A DNA stretch of 64,000 nucleotides from NCBI GenBank assembly GCA_948150685.1, contig OX411306.1, positions 229,490,851 to 229,554,850 of the forward strand, given 5' to 3'. Below are positions 22,786 through 33,625 of this stretch, piece by piece. The DNA comes from Rhaphigaster nebulosa. Its lineage: Eukaryota > Arthropoda > Insecta > Hemiptera > Pentatomidae. The notes beneath the pieces are model-generated. The model saw only the letters and a list, made by a program, of their open reading frames with translations, was not told the DNA's origin and made no database searches. Positions within the stretch are counted from its first letter, which is position 1, and each line of letters starts with the position of its first letter. The translations under genes were made by a program, and so were the position numbers.

Positions 22786-22984
22786 ACATATATAAAACCA
22801 CTGCAATAATCTATTTTTCGGGGAATTAATTATTCATTTCAGAATAATAAAATCTGTTTAAGTAACTTACAAATTAAATTACAACTGATAGCTTTAACAA
22901 TATGTAATCTAAAATATTCGTCCATATTATAAGAAAAAGTGAAGATGAATGAAAAAAAAGTGGTCTATCTGAAGTGGCTATGGT

Positions 22985-23185
22985 ATGTTTTACCTGAAGA
23001 ATACCAAGCGAGATTTAAAGGAGCATAGAGTATTATCCACTAAAACTGCCATTAAAAACGCTGTTTCTGCGATTAGACCGATCAATGGATTTCGAAAGAT
23101 AGGTGCTAGGTTAGACAGTGTTTTAAGGAAGAAGCATTTTGATGAAGATGGGAATATGTGTTGTGTTATAAATGTATTTCTTTAG
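22985..23185 (+). CDS. Unrecognised 66-codon open frame
   Basis: Open from ATG to TAG, with basic, coding-like composition (LKNTKRDLKEHRVLSTK, RPINGFRKIGARLDSVLRKK). The local base composition is less AT-extreme than the flanks. It could be a relic of a transposase or LINE ORF, but no motif identifies it and the frame is closed upstream. Treat as an open frame, not an established gene. Confidence 0.22.
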   Translation: MFYLKNTKRDLKEHRVLSTKTAIKNAVSAIRPINGFRKIGARLDSVLRKKHFDEDGNMCCVINVFL

Positions 23186-23446
23186 AAAAAATAAACTATA
23201 TAGTAGATATAAGTACGATACCAAATAAAGGACAATTTTTTGCTTACAAAAATAAAATAATTAGAACTTAAATTAAGTTACACAGATGTAAACTTGCATG
23301 AAGTGGAAAAAAAAATTGTTTTAGATAAATTTGACAAAACACTTTTTACAATCTTCATATATCTCCTTAGTTACTTAATATATGATCACGTGGTAACGAA
23401 ACAAAATTATTAACATAAATGAGTAATTTATATATATATATATATA

Positions 23447-23820
23447 TCGGCGTCGTTTTTTGAAAAAGGCGTAAGCGTCATTTAGCAAACTTTACAGAAA
23501 ACACATGAAAAGATTTTTCCCCAAATAACAATTTTTTTTGTTGTATCCTTTATTGTATATTGTAGGAGTTTCAAAACGGAGTGGCAAAACCATTATACAA
23601 TGAGGCTTCTAGTACTGATTAAGGCCAGAGTGACGACTGAGAGTCGTTTGTATTTATTTGGTGCTTACGACATTAATAGTCGATTTTTAGGCCATTTCTA
23701 ATTTTCTTTTCGATATAGCGTGAGCGGGAACCGATAGAGGTAGTATTAACATCCCATAATAAATTAAAACCTAAATTTCGAATTTTTGGCGTTTAAGCGT
23801 TTTACAAAAAACGACGTCGA
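23447..23820. mobile_element. MITE, family D, copy 1
   Basis: The left end is TCGGCGTCGTTTTTTG, then AAAAAGGCGTAAGCG; the right end, reverse-complemented, is TCGACGTCGTTTTTTGTAAA, then ACGCTTAA. The interior contains GACGACTGAGAGTCG (self-complementary ends) and TGAGCGGGAACCGATAGAGG. TA dinucleotides border both ends, and the element lies between TA tracts (23430-23446 and 23835-23858). Other copies: 24947-25297 (inverted) and 39668-40047. Confidence 0.78.
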
Positions 23821-23821
23821 T

Positions 23822-23858
<37 letters not shown>

Positions 23859-24055
23859 GTATATATGTTTTATAAACTTCTTATCATTCATGCACAATAT
23901 TTTAACTAATAAAGCATATTTTATTACATATAAAGAATAGCTATAACGATGATTTAATTTATCTATCATGGATATCCCTATAACGTGGGACGTTTAATTT
24001 CCCTTTGGGAGGGTCCACAGTAATTATTATTATTAAGAATCAACAAGGAGTATAA
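23821..24055. other. Short TA/CATA tract and unassigned sequence
   Basis: CATACATACATATATATA at 23825-23858, then AT-rich sequence. Confidence 0.5.
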
Positions 24056-24532
24056 GCCCAGTTTATACTGTGAAAGTTATCTATTGTGGTAGTAGTGTCA
24101 CGACAGCGTGTCAGTATCCTTGTTTACGTGCTTACAGTATTACGGATGGAAAATTGTTCCTCAAATACTTCGGATTTTTTATTTCTCAATTCCTTGCTTG
24201 TACTAAGATTGAATCATTGAAGGAGAGATCTCTCTGCCGCTACTCCCTTGCATTTCCGCCATTTATAGGAGAATTTTTCATACTGCTCCAAGGATTGAAT
24301 GACGTCCAAAACGTTGGATTTCAAGTTCAGACATAATCGAAACAAAACAATGAATGAGAACGATATATTCCCCCACCATCATTATTGCAGATATAAAATA
24401 GATAATGTGCGACAGTTACTGTCAACTATCACGTAAAACCTCACAGTGCGACTGTCATAAAGTTTACACTGTGGCAATGGCTTCGACAGTAGGTTATAGT
24501 GAGAGTAAATTGCCACCGTGTAAACGAGGCTT
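24056..24532. mobile_element. MITE, family J, copy 1
   Basis: The left terminus is AAGCCCAGTTTATACTGTG and the right terminus, reverse-complemented, is AAGCCTCGTTTACACGGTG: 15 of 19 match. Short GACAGT/ACTGTC blocks fill the subterminal regions, giving dense self-complementarity. Near the middle (24288-24317) GGATTGAATGACGTCC is followed by AAAACGTTGG, a weak version of the recurrent hairpin motif. Related sequences: 37005-37460, 41223-41412, 42690-43800 and 45960-46340. Confidence 0.65.
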
Positions 24533-24946
24533 TTGAGTGAAAACCTATAAATTGAATAAACGGTTGAACCAGTCCGCGAACATCGCTGTGGCAAGTACCG
24601 CTCAATAAAATCACCGCGAATAATCTACAAATCAGCTGGAACTCAGATATTCAGTTAGACACACTAACAGAATGTTCCAGACAAAACCACCGTTTTCTTT
24701 TCCATGCGAATAAAAACTGCACATTGGTATTCCGCAAGTGCCATTTTTCACAGTACAAAAATCTAGACAGGTTTCAATGCAAGTTTAAATCGATTATAGC
24801 AAGGAAAAAAATTATGCAAAAGAACTTAACATGGATTAAAATCAAGATCGACCAAGACCGAGTAACGGATAAGATTTCAACAAAATTTTTCAAGGATTGT
24901 AGAGTAGTCACTAGAAAAAAAAAATTATAATCGTGTAGTAGTGATA

Positions 24947-25297
24947 TCGACGTCGTTTTTTGAAAAAGGCTTAAGTGCCAAAAATTCGAAATATAGTTTT
25001 CAATTGATTTTGGGGCGTAAACACCACTTCTATCGATTCCCGCTCACGACACATCGAATATTGATGACGTAAGCACCAAATACTAACGACTCTCAGTCGT
25101 CATTCAAGCGTTAACCAGTGCTAGAATCCTTTAAAATATATTGTAATTATAAAGGTTTCGCCAGGTTGATAAACTCCTATTCTATATAATAAAGAACAAA
25201 ATATAAAATAATATTGTTATCTGGAGATAAATTGTTTCATGCGTTGTCTGTAAAGTTTGCTAAATGACGCTTATGCCTTTTTAAAAAACCACGTCAA
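24947..25297. mobile_element. MITE, family D, copy 2
   Basis: Inverted relative to copy 1. It starts TCGACGTCGTTTTTTGAAA, then AAGGCTTAAG, and ends with the complement of TGACGTGGTTTTTTAAAA. The shared interior includes CGATTCCCGCTCACGA, TGATGACGTAAGCACCAAAT and ACGACTCTCAGTCGTC. No coding frame. Confidence 0.78.
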
Positions 25298-25743
25298 AAT
25301 TTTATTATAAATCCAAATATACATAGACTCGACAGTAGAAAAATTAGGCAAACAACCTAAATAAGAACCTTGAGGGTGTAGATCTCAACCAGAGAATAGG
25401 CCAGGAGGTTAAGCTCAAGAAGAGGGAAGAGGGTTCTCCCTCTACACAACCTCAGAAATATAGAACAGAACCTTGTAAAATGTACCACATTAATTTTTTT
25501 TCTTCTTTTTTTTCTATTACACTCTGATATGGTTAACACATTTCGATATATTTTACATTATTTAAATTCCGTGTTTTTTTTTAAATTTCCAAACTGTTTT
25601 AGAATTAAATTCAACTTTGAAAAACATGTTCACTTACATCGTTTTATCCTGGAACTGCAATGTCTAATCTCAATAAGAAACTTGTTAAAAGTGTTTATTT
25701 TTGTTTGACAAGACATTAAACAAGGAAAAAAATAGTAGTTCAT

Positions 25744-26107
25744 TCATTCACTCAATTCAGTGATACAGCATGGTGACGAATCCTCCACTATCCAGTCTCT
25801 CCTGCCGAGCATAGTTCGAGCGTCGCTTGCCACTCCATCAGACCATCGAAGCTTCGGCCTTCGACCCTTTGACGGTCTTTGACCGAAGAGCTGCTATCTC
25901 AGCAGATATCATGTTTTTATTTTTCCTCTCCTCCCATTTGGGCCACATGTCCAGTCCAAAGCAGCCTTTCTGTTCGTAGAACTTGGGAAGATTGGGCTCT
26001 CGGTAGATATCTAAGAGTTCCTGGTTCCTTCTCCTCCTCCATTTGTTCAGTATTCTCTTTTCTCCCAATATCCTACGGAGGGCTTTTCTTTCAAAGCTCT
26101 GAAGCTC
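25744..26107 (-). pseudogene. LINE reverse transcriptase C-terminal fragment
   Basis: The minus strand gives ELQSFERKALRRILGEKR, then RRRRNQELLDIYREPN in frame. It continues in a second frame as VLRTERLLWTGHVAQMGG and in a third as RRPKLRWSDGVASDARTM, then LGRRDW, ending at a stop at 25744-25746. This is the C-terminal signature of non-LTR elements: FERKALR-ILG, RRR-NQEL--LY-EP, RL-W-GHV-RM, RRPKLRW-D-V--D. At least two frameshifts make it non-functional. It is unlike the 17.5 kb LINE in detail, so a second family is likely. Confidence 0.75.
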
Positions 26108-26112
26108 CTATA

Positions 26113-27230
26113 TATTAGGTTGTACGAAATAACTTTAACGATATTACTTTATTTTATCACTTTTATACAACTTATATAATGCTCATACTTACTTACTTAC
26201 TTATACTAGTGCTTATGCTTTTATACTACCTATATGTTTAAACTTTATTTTATTACTTTAACGATATTATTTTTATTTAAAATAACATCCGTTAGCTTTA
26301 GTACATTTCAGTTGACATCCGCATGATGGTATAGAAGGATCAATCTAATCAGGGATTGATAAATTATTTGCCAACTTCAATAATTTTGTTTTTATTAAAA
26401 ATTAGTTTCGAATGTTATGCATTCATTTTCAGTTCTGGAAACACACAAAAATTCAAAAATATGCAATTCAAAATACAGTATGGTATTATTTATACATATT
26501 AAATTAGATGTAATATAAAACATTTATGAATTATGAATTTAATGAAGACAAGAAATCAAATACATGTTGGTACTCGCCAAGGTTTAAGTAAATAATCTGC
26601 TTAAACCTTAGTGAGTACCAACATGTATTTGATTTCTTGTCTTAATTAAATTCATAATTCATAAATATTTTATAATACTAACTTATATTATTTAATTTAA
26701 TTTAATATGTATATTAATACCAAACTGTATTTCGTATTGCTTATTTGTGAATTTTTGTGTGTTTTTAGAACTGAAGATGAATGTATAACATTGGAAACTA
26801 GTTTTCAATAAAAACAAAATTATAGAAGAGGCAAATAATTTATCAATCCCTAAGTAGCTTTTCAGTTATATTCCTTATATTTTCAGATTTTTTAGAGATG
26901 TGCGATTGAGAGAGCAAGACATGTTTGTGACCATATTCTGGAAAAAAACTTTTTCGTATTGAATCAATAAACTCGAGAAATGAAAATTTATTTCAATATT
27001 CAGATCACGTAAAGTAACATATTTGTCAGTTTAAAAATATTGAAATAAAATCGATCTGAAAACTGAAGTAAAATTTTCGAATTTATTGATTTAAAGATAA
27101 TAAGCTTCTTCGAATAAGAGATAAAAAAATCATGTTCGGCGTTGGAAGAAATCTATTGAAGCTAACGGAGTTTATTATAAATAAAAATAATATTTTGAAA
27201 GTATATTTTTTTTTCATTTATATGCAGCAC
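26113..27230. mobile_element. Possible mariner-like remnant split by a foldback element
   Basis: Begins TTAGGTTGTACGAAATAAC, similar to a mariner end. The blocks ATTATTTTTATTT and CCGTTAGCTT at 26270-26300 recur as their reverse complement at 27163-27200 (GAAGCTAACGG, AAATAAAAATAAT), on the far side of the family C element. No transposase frame survives, and the right end is not defined. Confidence 0.35.
26312..26862. mobile_element. Foldback element, family C, copy 2 (best palindrome)
   Basis: About 550 bp, nearly symmetrical around 26585. Both arms carry ATTCATAATTCATAAAT, ACAAGAAATCAAATACATG and TTGGTACTC, and outside these AGCAATACGAAAT/CAATTCAAAATAC. The outer left end is ATCCGCATGATGGTATAGAA. 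Each arm contains a CTGAAGATG (or CTGAAAATG)/hairpin/GAAAC motif: at 26771-26798 forward, and near 26411-26440 on the minus strand. The stem is AATGT/ACATT. Non-coding. Confidence 0.85.
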
Positions 27231-27366
27231 TTAAATAAAATACTTTATTAAATTACTTTCTCATTGCCTATAAACTGTCAGGAAAAGCATTAAAGACAGT
27301 TTTAGTGCCACTATATTATATTAACACCTGACTGAATAGACTCCCAGCACCAGTATAAAAGTCTGG

Positions 27367-27394
<28 letters not shown>
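27367..27394. repeat. (TA)n microsatellite
   Basis: About 14 TA units; shortest of the main tracts. Confidence 0.9.
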
Positions 27395-27397
<3 letters not shown>

Positions 27398-27715
27398 GGC
27401 AACGATAGTTGTTTATGAAATGTGTTGTAAACTCATAGTTTCGGAAATATGATGCCCTATTTTACATCATATTGCTTGTTAGCGAAGTTGCTGGAGCTGC
27501 TGCGAACTTCCAAGAGTTCCGTAGGCATTCCTAACTCATAGCCGCAGAACAATGATGTAGCGAGCAAGTGATTTGAAACTCCTCTACTAAGGTAACCAAC
27601 TTCTACCGGCAAATAATTATAATACACAATATATTTCAGGTGTGTAAGTACCTTGAAATAAACAGATATAAATAATAAATAGAAATAATACAGATTCCAA
27701 TTAAGGAAACCCAAT

Positions 27716-27836
27716 TTATAGAGGCTGGATGAGCCCCGGGAAGGTCTCCCGATCCCGATCTTCCTCAGCCGGTCTCGAATCCAGGACCTAAAGATTAGTA
27801 CCTCAATGTCCTATCCACTGGGCTACTCCGCTCCCG
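27716..27836 (-). mobile_element. tRNA-derived SINE (family T), 5' part
   Basis: The minus strand begins GGGAGCGGAGTAGCCCAGTG, then GATAGGACATTG (A box), CCTGGATTCGAGACC (B box), and continues to GGGGCTCATCCAGCCTC. It has the best preserved tRNA-like head in the window. It ends abruptly at TATAAA, where the copy at 3406 continues. Confidence 0.8.
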
Positions 27837-27873
27837 ACAAAAACAACCAAAATACAAGATAACAAAACTAGGA

Positions 27874-27935
27874 CAAAAATCTGGTGCGGTTCGCGCATCA
27901 CACAACTTTCCCTTGTCACCCTATTATAATAATGT
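27874..27935 (+). repeat. Interspersed repeat, family N, copy 1 (short)
   Basis: AAAATCTGGTGCGGTTCGCG, then CATCACACAAC and CCCTTGTCACCCTA, matches the left ends of 31313-31573 and 62153-62393. Confidence 0.65.
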
Positions 27936-28042
27936 TTTAACGGTGCTTACTCATTACTTCCATTTTCTGTTTGTTTAATTTAAAGTTTATTTTATACATG
28001 CTACTTATGTATTTTCGTATCCTTATTTTTATATCCTAATAT

Positions 28043-28073
28043 TTGAAGACCTACAATGTGGGCCAAAACGTCG
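28043..28073 (+). other. Hammerhead-like motif, isolated copy
   Basis: TTGAAGA, then CCTACAATGTGGG (five-pair stem with one G-T pair), then CCAAAACGTCGG. It fits the recurrent arrangement with substitutions. Confidence 0.45.
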
Positions 28074-28496
28074 GCATAAAATAATCTACTTCATGATTTA
28101 CTGTATGGTCAACTATCAATACAAAAAATAAAATCAAAACGTATTATTGCTACCATTTATTCCTTAAATATTGAATAATATTACTTTTGAAAAACATTTT
28201 ATATAAATTAAATATCCGGAACCGCACTTGACTCTATCTTTGAAATAAAAATCACTTGTATCTCTAGACTTCTCACATCTATAAATAAATATATAAAAAT
28301 ACGAGTACACTTAGGGGCCAAGAGATCTAAGTATAAAATAAGTTTAATCACTGCTAAAAGATTTATATATTAATTTTCTAAATTTTTCGTTTCGATGGAT
28401 TAACTTCATTAAATTCCTTATTTATTTTAAGGAAAAAATTAGATGCCCATCATAATTCATTTCTGTATTAACCCCACCTTCTTTTACACGATGTTT

Positions 28497-28948
28497 TGGA
28501 CTGGTCTGTCCATTCTCATGTATTCTTCGTCCTGCAAGTGTAATTATAATTCCATTATTACATGTAATTAAAATATTGTCATGTAATTATTTTTTTTTTA
28601 AACACTTCGTTTCATCACAGATTTTATCTACTACCATTTCTTTAATTTATAATACCATCCATACTTTACAATATACACACACATATTTATTTTATATTTA
28701 CTTTTCGGAAATTAGTCAATACTTCATTCTAATCCGTTAATTTATATTGATTAAAAATTACCTTTGTCCCCATCTTTATAGGTTAAGTAGTATTATAAAT
28801 CAAAGGAATAAAGCAGATAAAATGAAGTGTTTAAAAAAATAATTACGTGACAATATTTTAACTACCATATTATAATAATGGAATAATAATTACGTTTAAA
28901 GCACAAAAAACACTTGAGAATCGACAAGACAGTACGAAACAAGATGAC
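28497..28948. mobile_element. Foldback element, family R
   Basis: The arms at 28500-28640 and 28790-28945 are complementary. Matching blocks include AGATAAAAT, GAAGTGTTTAAAAAAA, ATAATTACGTGACAATATT, TAATAATGGAATAATAATTA and CGATTCTCAAGTG. The spacer is about 150 bp. No second copy seen, and no frame. Confidence 0.65.
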
Positions 28949-29099
28949 TTTACAAAGAATTCAAGTCTGATGAGTATCTTATTATTTAATTATACAGTTT
29001 TTTTTTTCAAAATTTTATATAATCTTTTTTTAAAATTATTACAACAGACCTGTGGCAAACTAAATAAAAATAATTCTGATAAATTATATTATATAATTA

Positions 29100-29630
29100 C
29101 TACTACTTTCGGAAGTTTGCACTGCACTAAATTAATTTTTTTTTTTTTTTTGTGAACAAACACACTTCCCTTGATATATCTTTATTATTTTTCTAACATT
29201 AACATATTTTTACCCACAAACAAACCAACGTTTCGAAATTTTCTTTCATCCACTGGATTTTCCTTTCTTTCTTAATTATGCTATTTTTTTCTAATATGGA
29301 ATATCTTTATAGCAGTTCAGTGTGACATCGACTTAGTCAAAGAAGACAATCTTTAGTACAATAGTGCTTAAAAAAATTTTAATAGTGGACACAACAGACA
29401 AAATAATGTAATAATGGAAAAAATAGACCTTAGAGAAGTACTGCGAACTATTTTATAATAGTAAAAAATAGCATAATTAAGAAAGAAAGAAAGGAAAACC
29501 CAGAAGATGAAAGAAAATTTCGAAACGTTGGTTTGTTTATGGGTAAAAAAATATCAATGTTAGAAAAATAATAAAGATATATTAAGAGAAGTGTGTTTTC
29601 TCACAAAAAAAAAAAAAAAAATTAATTCTT
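29100..29630. mobile_element. Foldback element, family E, locus 2
   Basis: The left arm (29145-29300) and right arm (29470-29615) are complementary over about 150 bp, including AGCATAATTAAGAAAG, GATGAAAGAAAATTTCG, AAACGTTGGTTTGTTT and ATAATAAAGATATATTAAG. The spacer of about 170 bp is unrelated to locus 1. The outer left flank TACTACTTTCGGAAGTT also occurs at 20022. Confidence 0.75.
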
Positions 29631-30931
29631 ATAAAGTTCTAAATCCCTTGGCCTCATTTATTTGTTTGAATAAATGACTGAGCATAAAAATACAAATATT
29701 GATTCATTTATTAAATCAGTTTTGCAATAATTTCTGCAAGAAAATGACGAAAGACACTCTTTAAGTACAGAGTCACAAATGGAATTAGACGTCACAAATG
29801 GAAAGAGAAACACCAGAATGGCACTTACGTGGCCCTCGTAAAAACAACTGCCTCGTTAATTTATTACTAACCCCTCCCCTCCACTGTTTGCACAGCCACT
29901 GTCGGCATAAGCAAACGGTTTTAGCATCGAGGCCTCCACCCTTCAATTTTTATCGATGTCGATGACATAATCGAGTTGGATCCGATCATCCCAGCTTATA
30001 TAAGTAATTATGATTAATTTTTGCAATAATGCATTGTTTCATTAAGAATAAAGTTTTTTCAACGTTTCAATTAAAGCATGAAGACAATAGAATAGCAAGA
30101 AGCTCTAAATTTGCCAAAAATCAGATAATTTCTTCCGGAAGGCAGCAATAATTTTTCGATCAACCCCAGCTGTTGACTAGGCCCATAGTCCGAGAGTCGA
30201 GGCAAAATTTGGTGACTTATTTGAAAAAAAAAACATTATAAATATATATTAAGATATATAGTACTCTGTCTCTGTTTTTACAAAATCGTAGTTTTTTAAC
30301 CGTGGTTTTCGACCCAAGACTTAACCAAATTATTATGTTATCGTACTCATTAGACGCACAATTTAATGTTCTTTAATTTAATACACCATAACTTTTTAGA
30401 TAGAATGCACCGTTTAGGAATCATATGTGAAAAAAAAAATTGTAAAATTTCGAGTTTCATTGCCCGCCATTTTGAAAACTGACCGCTTCGAGTTGGTAAA
30501 CAAGTGTAAATTGAATGAGTTTTATTTAAATAAGTCACCAAATTTTATACAGTAAAATGAAATGGATCACGACATTACTATAGTCAAATCAACTTCAAAA
30601 TTGGGTTTATAAAAAAAGAAAAATCCCTCTGAAGAGACTAGATAGGTCTTCTGAAGGATTATCTGCATTTGATAACGTCGACCATAGCTTTTAGCTTTAA
30701 CCGTAACATTGGGATTTATATAAAGTTTCTGACAATAATCTGATCTTCTTAAATAGAACTATCGTTGGAGTACTTCCAACCAGTAGCTTCTACGAAAGTC
30801 ATGTATATCATATAGCACATTTATATACTGAAGTATGTACATGTAAAAAAAACAACGAAAAAATGTAAACAATTTAGTAATCAAGCAACTTAAGACACCA
30901 TATGTACTAACTAACAGATGATCTAAGATGA
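29631..30931. other. Unassigned stretch
   Basis: More balanced at 29780-29990, with no convincing frame. The remainder is AT-rich. No repeats shared with other parts of the window were noticed. Confidence 0.4.
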
Positions 30932-31069
30932 TCGGAGGAGATTGCCGATCTGCTGGATATCCTGGAATTTGATAATGAGCGACTTGCACAAGAAGGAATC
31001 GCTGACCCCAACCCGAAGCAAAGGCCGCCGCGAGGTGTGGTACTAAACTTATCCAGATGGGAGAGTTGA
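30932..31069 (+). CDS. Coding-like fragment, unrecognised
   Basis: An open frame of 45 codons between two stops, lacking its own ATG, with strongly coding-like composition: EEIADLLDILEFDNERLAQ, then GIADPNPKQRPPRG. The reading is acidic, then proline/arginine-rich, as in linker regions of transposases or regulatory proteins, but I cannot name a family. It lies in a GC-richer island at 30930-31170. Probably a remnant of a larger protein. Confidence 0.3.
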   Translation, partial: SEEIADLLDILEFDNERLAQEGIADPNPKQRPPRGVVLNLSRWES

Positions 31070-31312
31070 GCAACTCGGCAATAACCAAGAGTTACGACCC
31101 AGCCGCGAAGAGTTATTAAGGCTAGGTAGTGGAGTTGTGAAGGATTCGACAGCGCTCGCTGCTACTATATCACCAATGAAACACTATATCTATTAGTGGC
31201 AAACACGACATTCTAATTATAAAGTATTCAACTTGTGTTCATCTATTGGAAACAATACGGAAACAAGAAAGATTATTACAACAATTTACCTTAAATAAGT
31301 ATATCACAAAAG

Positions 31313-31573
31313 TAAAATCTGGTGCGGTGAGCGCATCACACAACATTCCCTCACCACCCTATAATAATAATCTGTTTAACTTAATTTTAAAGTTTGCACA
31401 TAAACACTATTTGAAATTAATTCAGCAGAATGCACTTCTTCAAGTCTTCTCTCACAAAAGTACAATAAAACAGTTTTGTAAACAATTTTAGTACGACAAT
31501 TCAGTACACTAGCAATATATTTTAAATTTGTCAAATTGAAAATAGATTTTAAAAATTTCGGTTTAGTTTCCAT
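31313..31573 (+). repeat. Interspersed repeat, family N, copy 2
   Basis: AAATCTGGTGCGGTGAGCGC, CATCACACAACATTCCCTCA, then TAATTTTAAAG, AAACACTATTTGAAAT, TGCACTTCTTCA and CTCTCACAAAAGT: the same order as at 62153-62393. Two opposite frames across it (81 and 65 codons) are incidental. Confidence 0.7.
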
Positions 31574-31743
31574 GTTAACATTTTATTTCCAATAAATAAT
31601 ATAAAAGGAAAAAATATTATGTCAATTTATACTTTTATATTCTTACATTACATTATTACAGAGCGTATTGTTGACAATAGATTGGCGGATTGCTGGGAGG
31701 AAGTTCGGTCGCATCCGTCTCCTTTCGGATGCGCTCGGTTATC

Positions 31744-32330
31744 CATCTAGGATCTTGTAGTCCTCATAAGATACGCTATATCATTGCTAATTTCGGTCCG
31801 ATTTCGATGATTCCTTTTTGTATTTTAGAGAATTTAATCACCTTCCATATGAATCCATACATGATTTACCATTAAATACTTACTTTTTGAGTTATGCGCA
31901 AATAAAATTTTCTTTTCGCAATATTTTTCTCCTGCACTTTCTCGTTAATATACTACAAAACATAAAAAGTTAGAGCCGTTAGGAGAAGACATTAGGCAAG
32001 TTCCATCAAAATCGTTACAGCCGTTAACGAGAAAATTGTAAAACATTGTAAAATCCAAGATATAATTGCCACCGATGCGCTGTATCTTTGCTAATACAGA
32101 TCCGATTTTGATGATTCTTTTTTTTTTTTTAGATAATTTAATTATCTTTCACACAATACTATACCTAATTTACTATAAAATGCATGCTTTTTAAGTTAAG
32201 CGCAAATATTCTTTTCATCATTACTTTTTTTTCAGCATCTCCTCGGTGATATACTACATATGGTACATGAAAACTTTAAGGGTTTTAAGGATAGACATTA
32301 GGCAATTTTGCGAGATTTTGTCATTTGAAC
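31744..32330 (+). repeat. Diverged tandem duplication of about 320 bp
   Basis: Two consecutive units share GCTATATCATTGCTAAT / GCTGTATCTTTGCTAAT, GTCCGATTTCGATGATTC / ATCCGATTTTGATGATTC, AATTTAATCACCTTCCA / AATTTAATTATCTTTCA, ATACTACA and AGACATTAGGCAA. A shorter related piece is at 56390-56545 (GCTGGACCGATATGGATGAT, ATCAAAATCGTTAGGGCC). Such phrases are common in insect non-autonomous DNA elements; the exact class is not visible. Confidence 0.6.
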
Positions 32331-32364
32331 TCAGAGTACCTTAAAACATTTATTTCCGTTGAAA

Positions 32365-32440
32365 ACTAGAATTCAAAAATTTTGACGATCGCAATACTTC
32401 CCCTTTCTATATATTTGATATATAGGTAAGGTAAAGTGAC
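32365..32440. repeat. Short repeat shared with 63035-63100
   Basis: GATCGCAATACTTCCCCTTT, then CTATATATTTGATATATAGG, is matched at 63050 by GATCGCTATACTTCCCC, CTATATATTTGATAAACAGG. It resembles the subterminal region of family F (GATTACAATACTTCCTTTAC on the minus strand at 58550). Confidence 0.5.
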
Positions 32441-32792
32441 AATATGAGAAATCTGGAATAGAATAAAGGTAAAAAAAAAAAAAAAAAAAAACTCGAAGAA
32501 AAACAACAAATCAGAAAAATAAAAAGAGAGAAAGCAATCGGAATGCTAGCAAAGGCAAAGGTGGATGAAGGGTTGTTTTATTGAGTCTTCTTTGTGTGTG
32601 CCCTATTTGAGGTTTGGTAATGAAGCCCTTTGACGGCCCTATCTCTGCTGTATATTGAATGTGGGATTGGGTTGAGGTAAACAGAACTGGCATTGATAGA
32701 ACATAAATAAATACTTTCTATCCATAACAAAATAAATTGTTTCCTTCCTTATTTGACATGTAAAATTGTTTTCTAGGAACTTTACACAGCAT

Positions 32793-33235
32793 ATTGGATT
32801 GTCCGGAAAATAACGTACGATTCCTTGTTTTCTTTATATTAACCCTCCACATAACAAACTATTTACGTTCGAGGGATTATTCTTTTGTATGGGTGTCAAC
32901 ACTTATTAATCATCTTCCAAATAAAAATGTTTTTTATGTTCTGTAACATTTCACTAGTTTCTGAAAGAATTCAGTCTTTACTAAGAGGAGTTTAAACTCG
33001 ATCGGAACGGGGCCGAAAAGGCCAGAAAAATTAATGAAGTATGGGGCGATGGCAGTGTGAGTGAGTGCACCATTAAACGATTGTTTAAACAATTTTGAGA
33101 GCGAATTTAAAGAAAAAAACTTTGTCACCCTTGAAGGCAAAGAAGGTAGTAGAAGGAATTTTTCCATTGATGATGATGTTCCCCGACCTAAACTGAAAAG
33201 GATTCGTTGCTGTTTTGTTTTTTTCTTGGGCGAAC
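32793..33235 (+). pseudogene. Mariner transposase, N-terminal part
   Basis: A mariner-type end (TATTGGATTGTCCGGAAAA) starts near 32793. From 32984 the frame reads EEFKLDRNGAEKARKINEVW, then GDGSVSECTIKRLFKQF: the first helix-turn-helix domain of mariner transposases (typically EFKLGRNAAEAARNIN..FGE.TVSERTVQRWFKKF). After a stop/frameshift near 33107 it continues ESEFKEKNFVTLEGKEG, then RRNFSIDDD, the linker that precedes the second helix-turn-helix. Sequence homologous to this linker appears again at 33395-33480, so either two mariner copies abut or the region is duplicated. Catalytic DDD residues are not present. Confidence 0.72.
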
Positions 33236-33358
33236 GTAATGAGCGGAATTCGACAGCACTAATAATTTAAAATAATATATAATTAAAATAATAATAATTT
33301 CAATGAACACGAATGTTACAAGAGCGCTAGTGCGGCGATCTTCTGATAAGATCGGGAG
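33236..33358. mobile_element. MITE, family B, copy 2 (half element)
   Basis: From GAGCGGAATTCGACAGCACT through AATAATTTCAATGAACACG to GCGCTAGTGCGGCGATCTTC, matching the right halves of the copies at 1723 and 50421. It sits exactly between the two mariner fragments. Confidence 0.7.
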
Positions 33359-33384
33359 GAACAAGTGATAACGCACACCTCTTG

Positions 33385-33625
33385 TAAAGTTGAACCAAAA
33401 AAACATGAAGACAAAGCTGTGAATCTTGAAGACAAAGCTGATCGTAGAAGGAATTCTTCCCTTGATGATGAGTTTGCGAGCTTGTCGAAGAAAATCCCAG
33501 AACAACTGTTCGAGAACATACAGAGAAACTCTCAGTTGGCAAATCGACCATCTCTGACCACTGCAATTGGAAAGGTAAAAAAATTGAAACCTGGGTCCCT
33601 CATACATTAAACATACCCAGCTTCT
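33385..33625 (+). pseudogene. Mariner transposase fragment, linker and second HTH
   Basis: The frame reads VNLEDKADRRRNSSLDDEFA, SLSKKIPEQLFENIQRN and AIGKVKKL, then after a frameshift TWVPHTLN. It matches the mariner stretch LEDK.GRGR.SSLDDE....V..NP.QT...LA..L..S..TI..HLK.IGKVKKL.KWVPH.L. The duplicated phrase HEDKA/LEDKA suggests a small internal duplication. Most of the DDD catalytic domain is missing. The 168-codon antisense frame over this region is an artefact. Confidence 0.72.

Noticed and set aside
22433..23990. A pogo-type element between ACCTCGTTATAACGCGGGG and CCCACGTTATAGGGAT
   Set aside because: Terminal similarity is too short and weak, and the interval contains unrelated elements.
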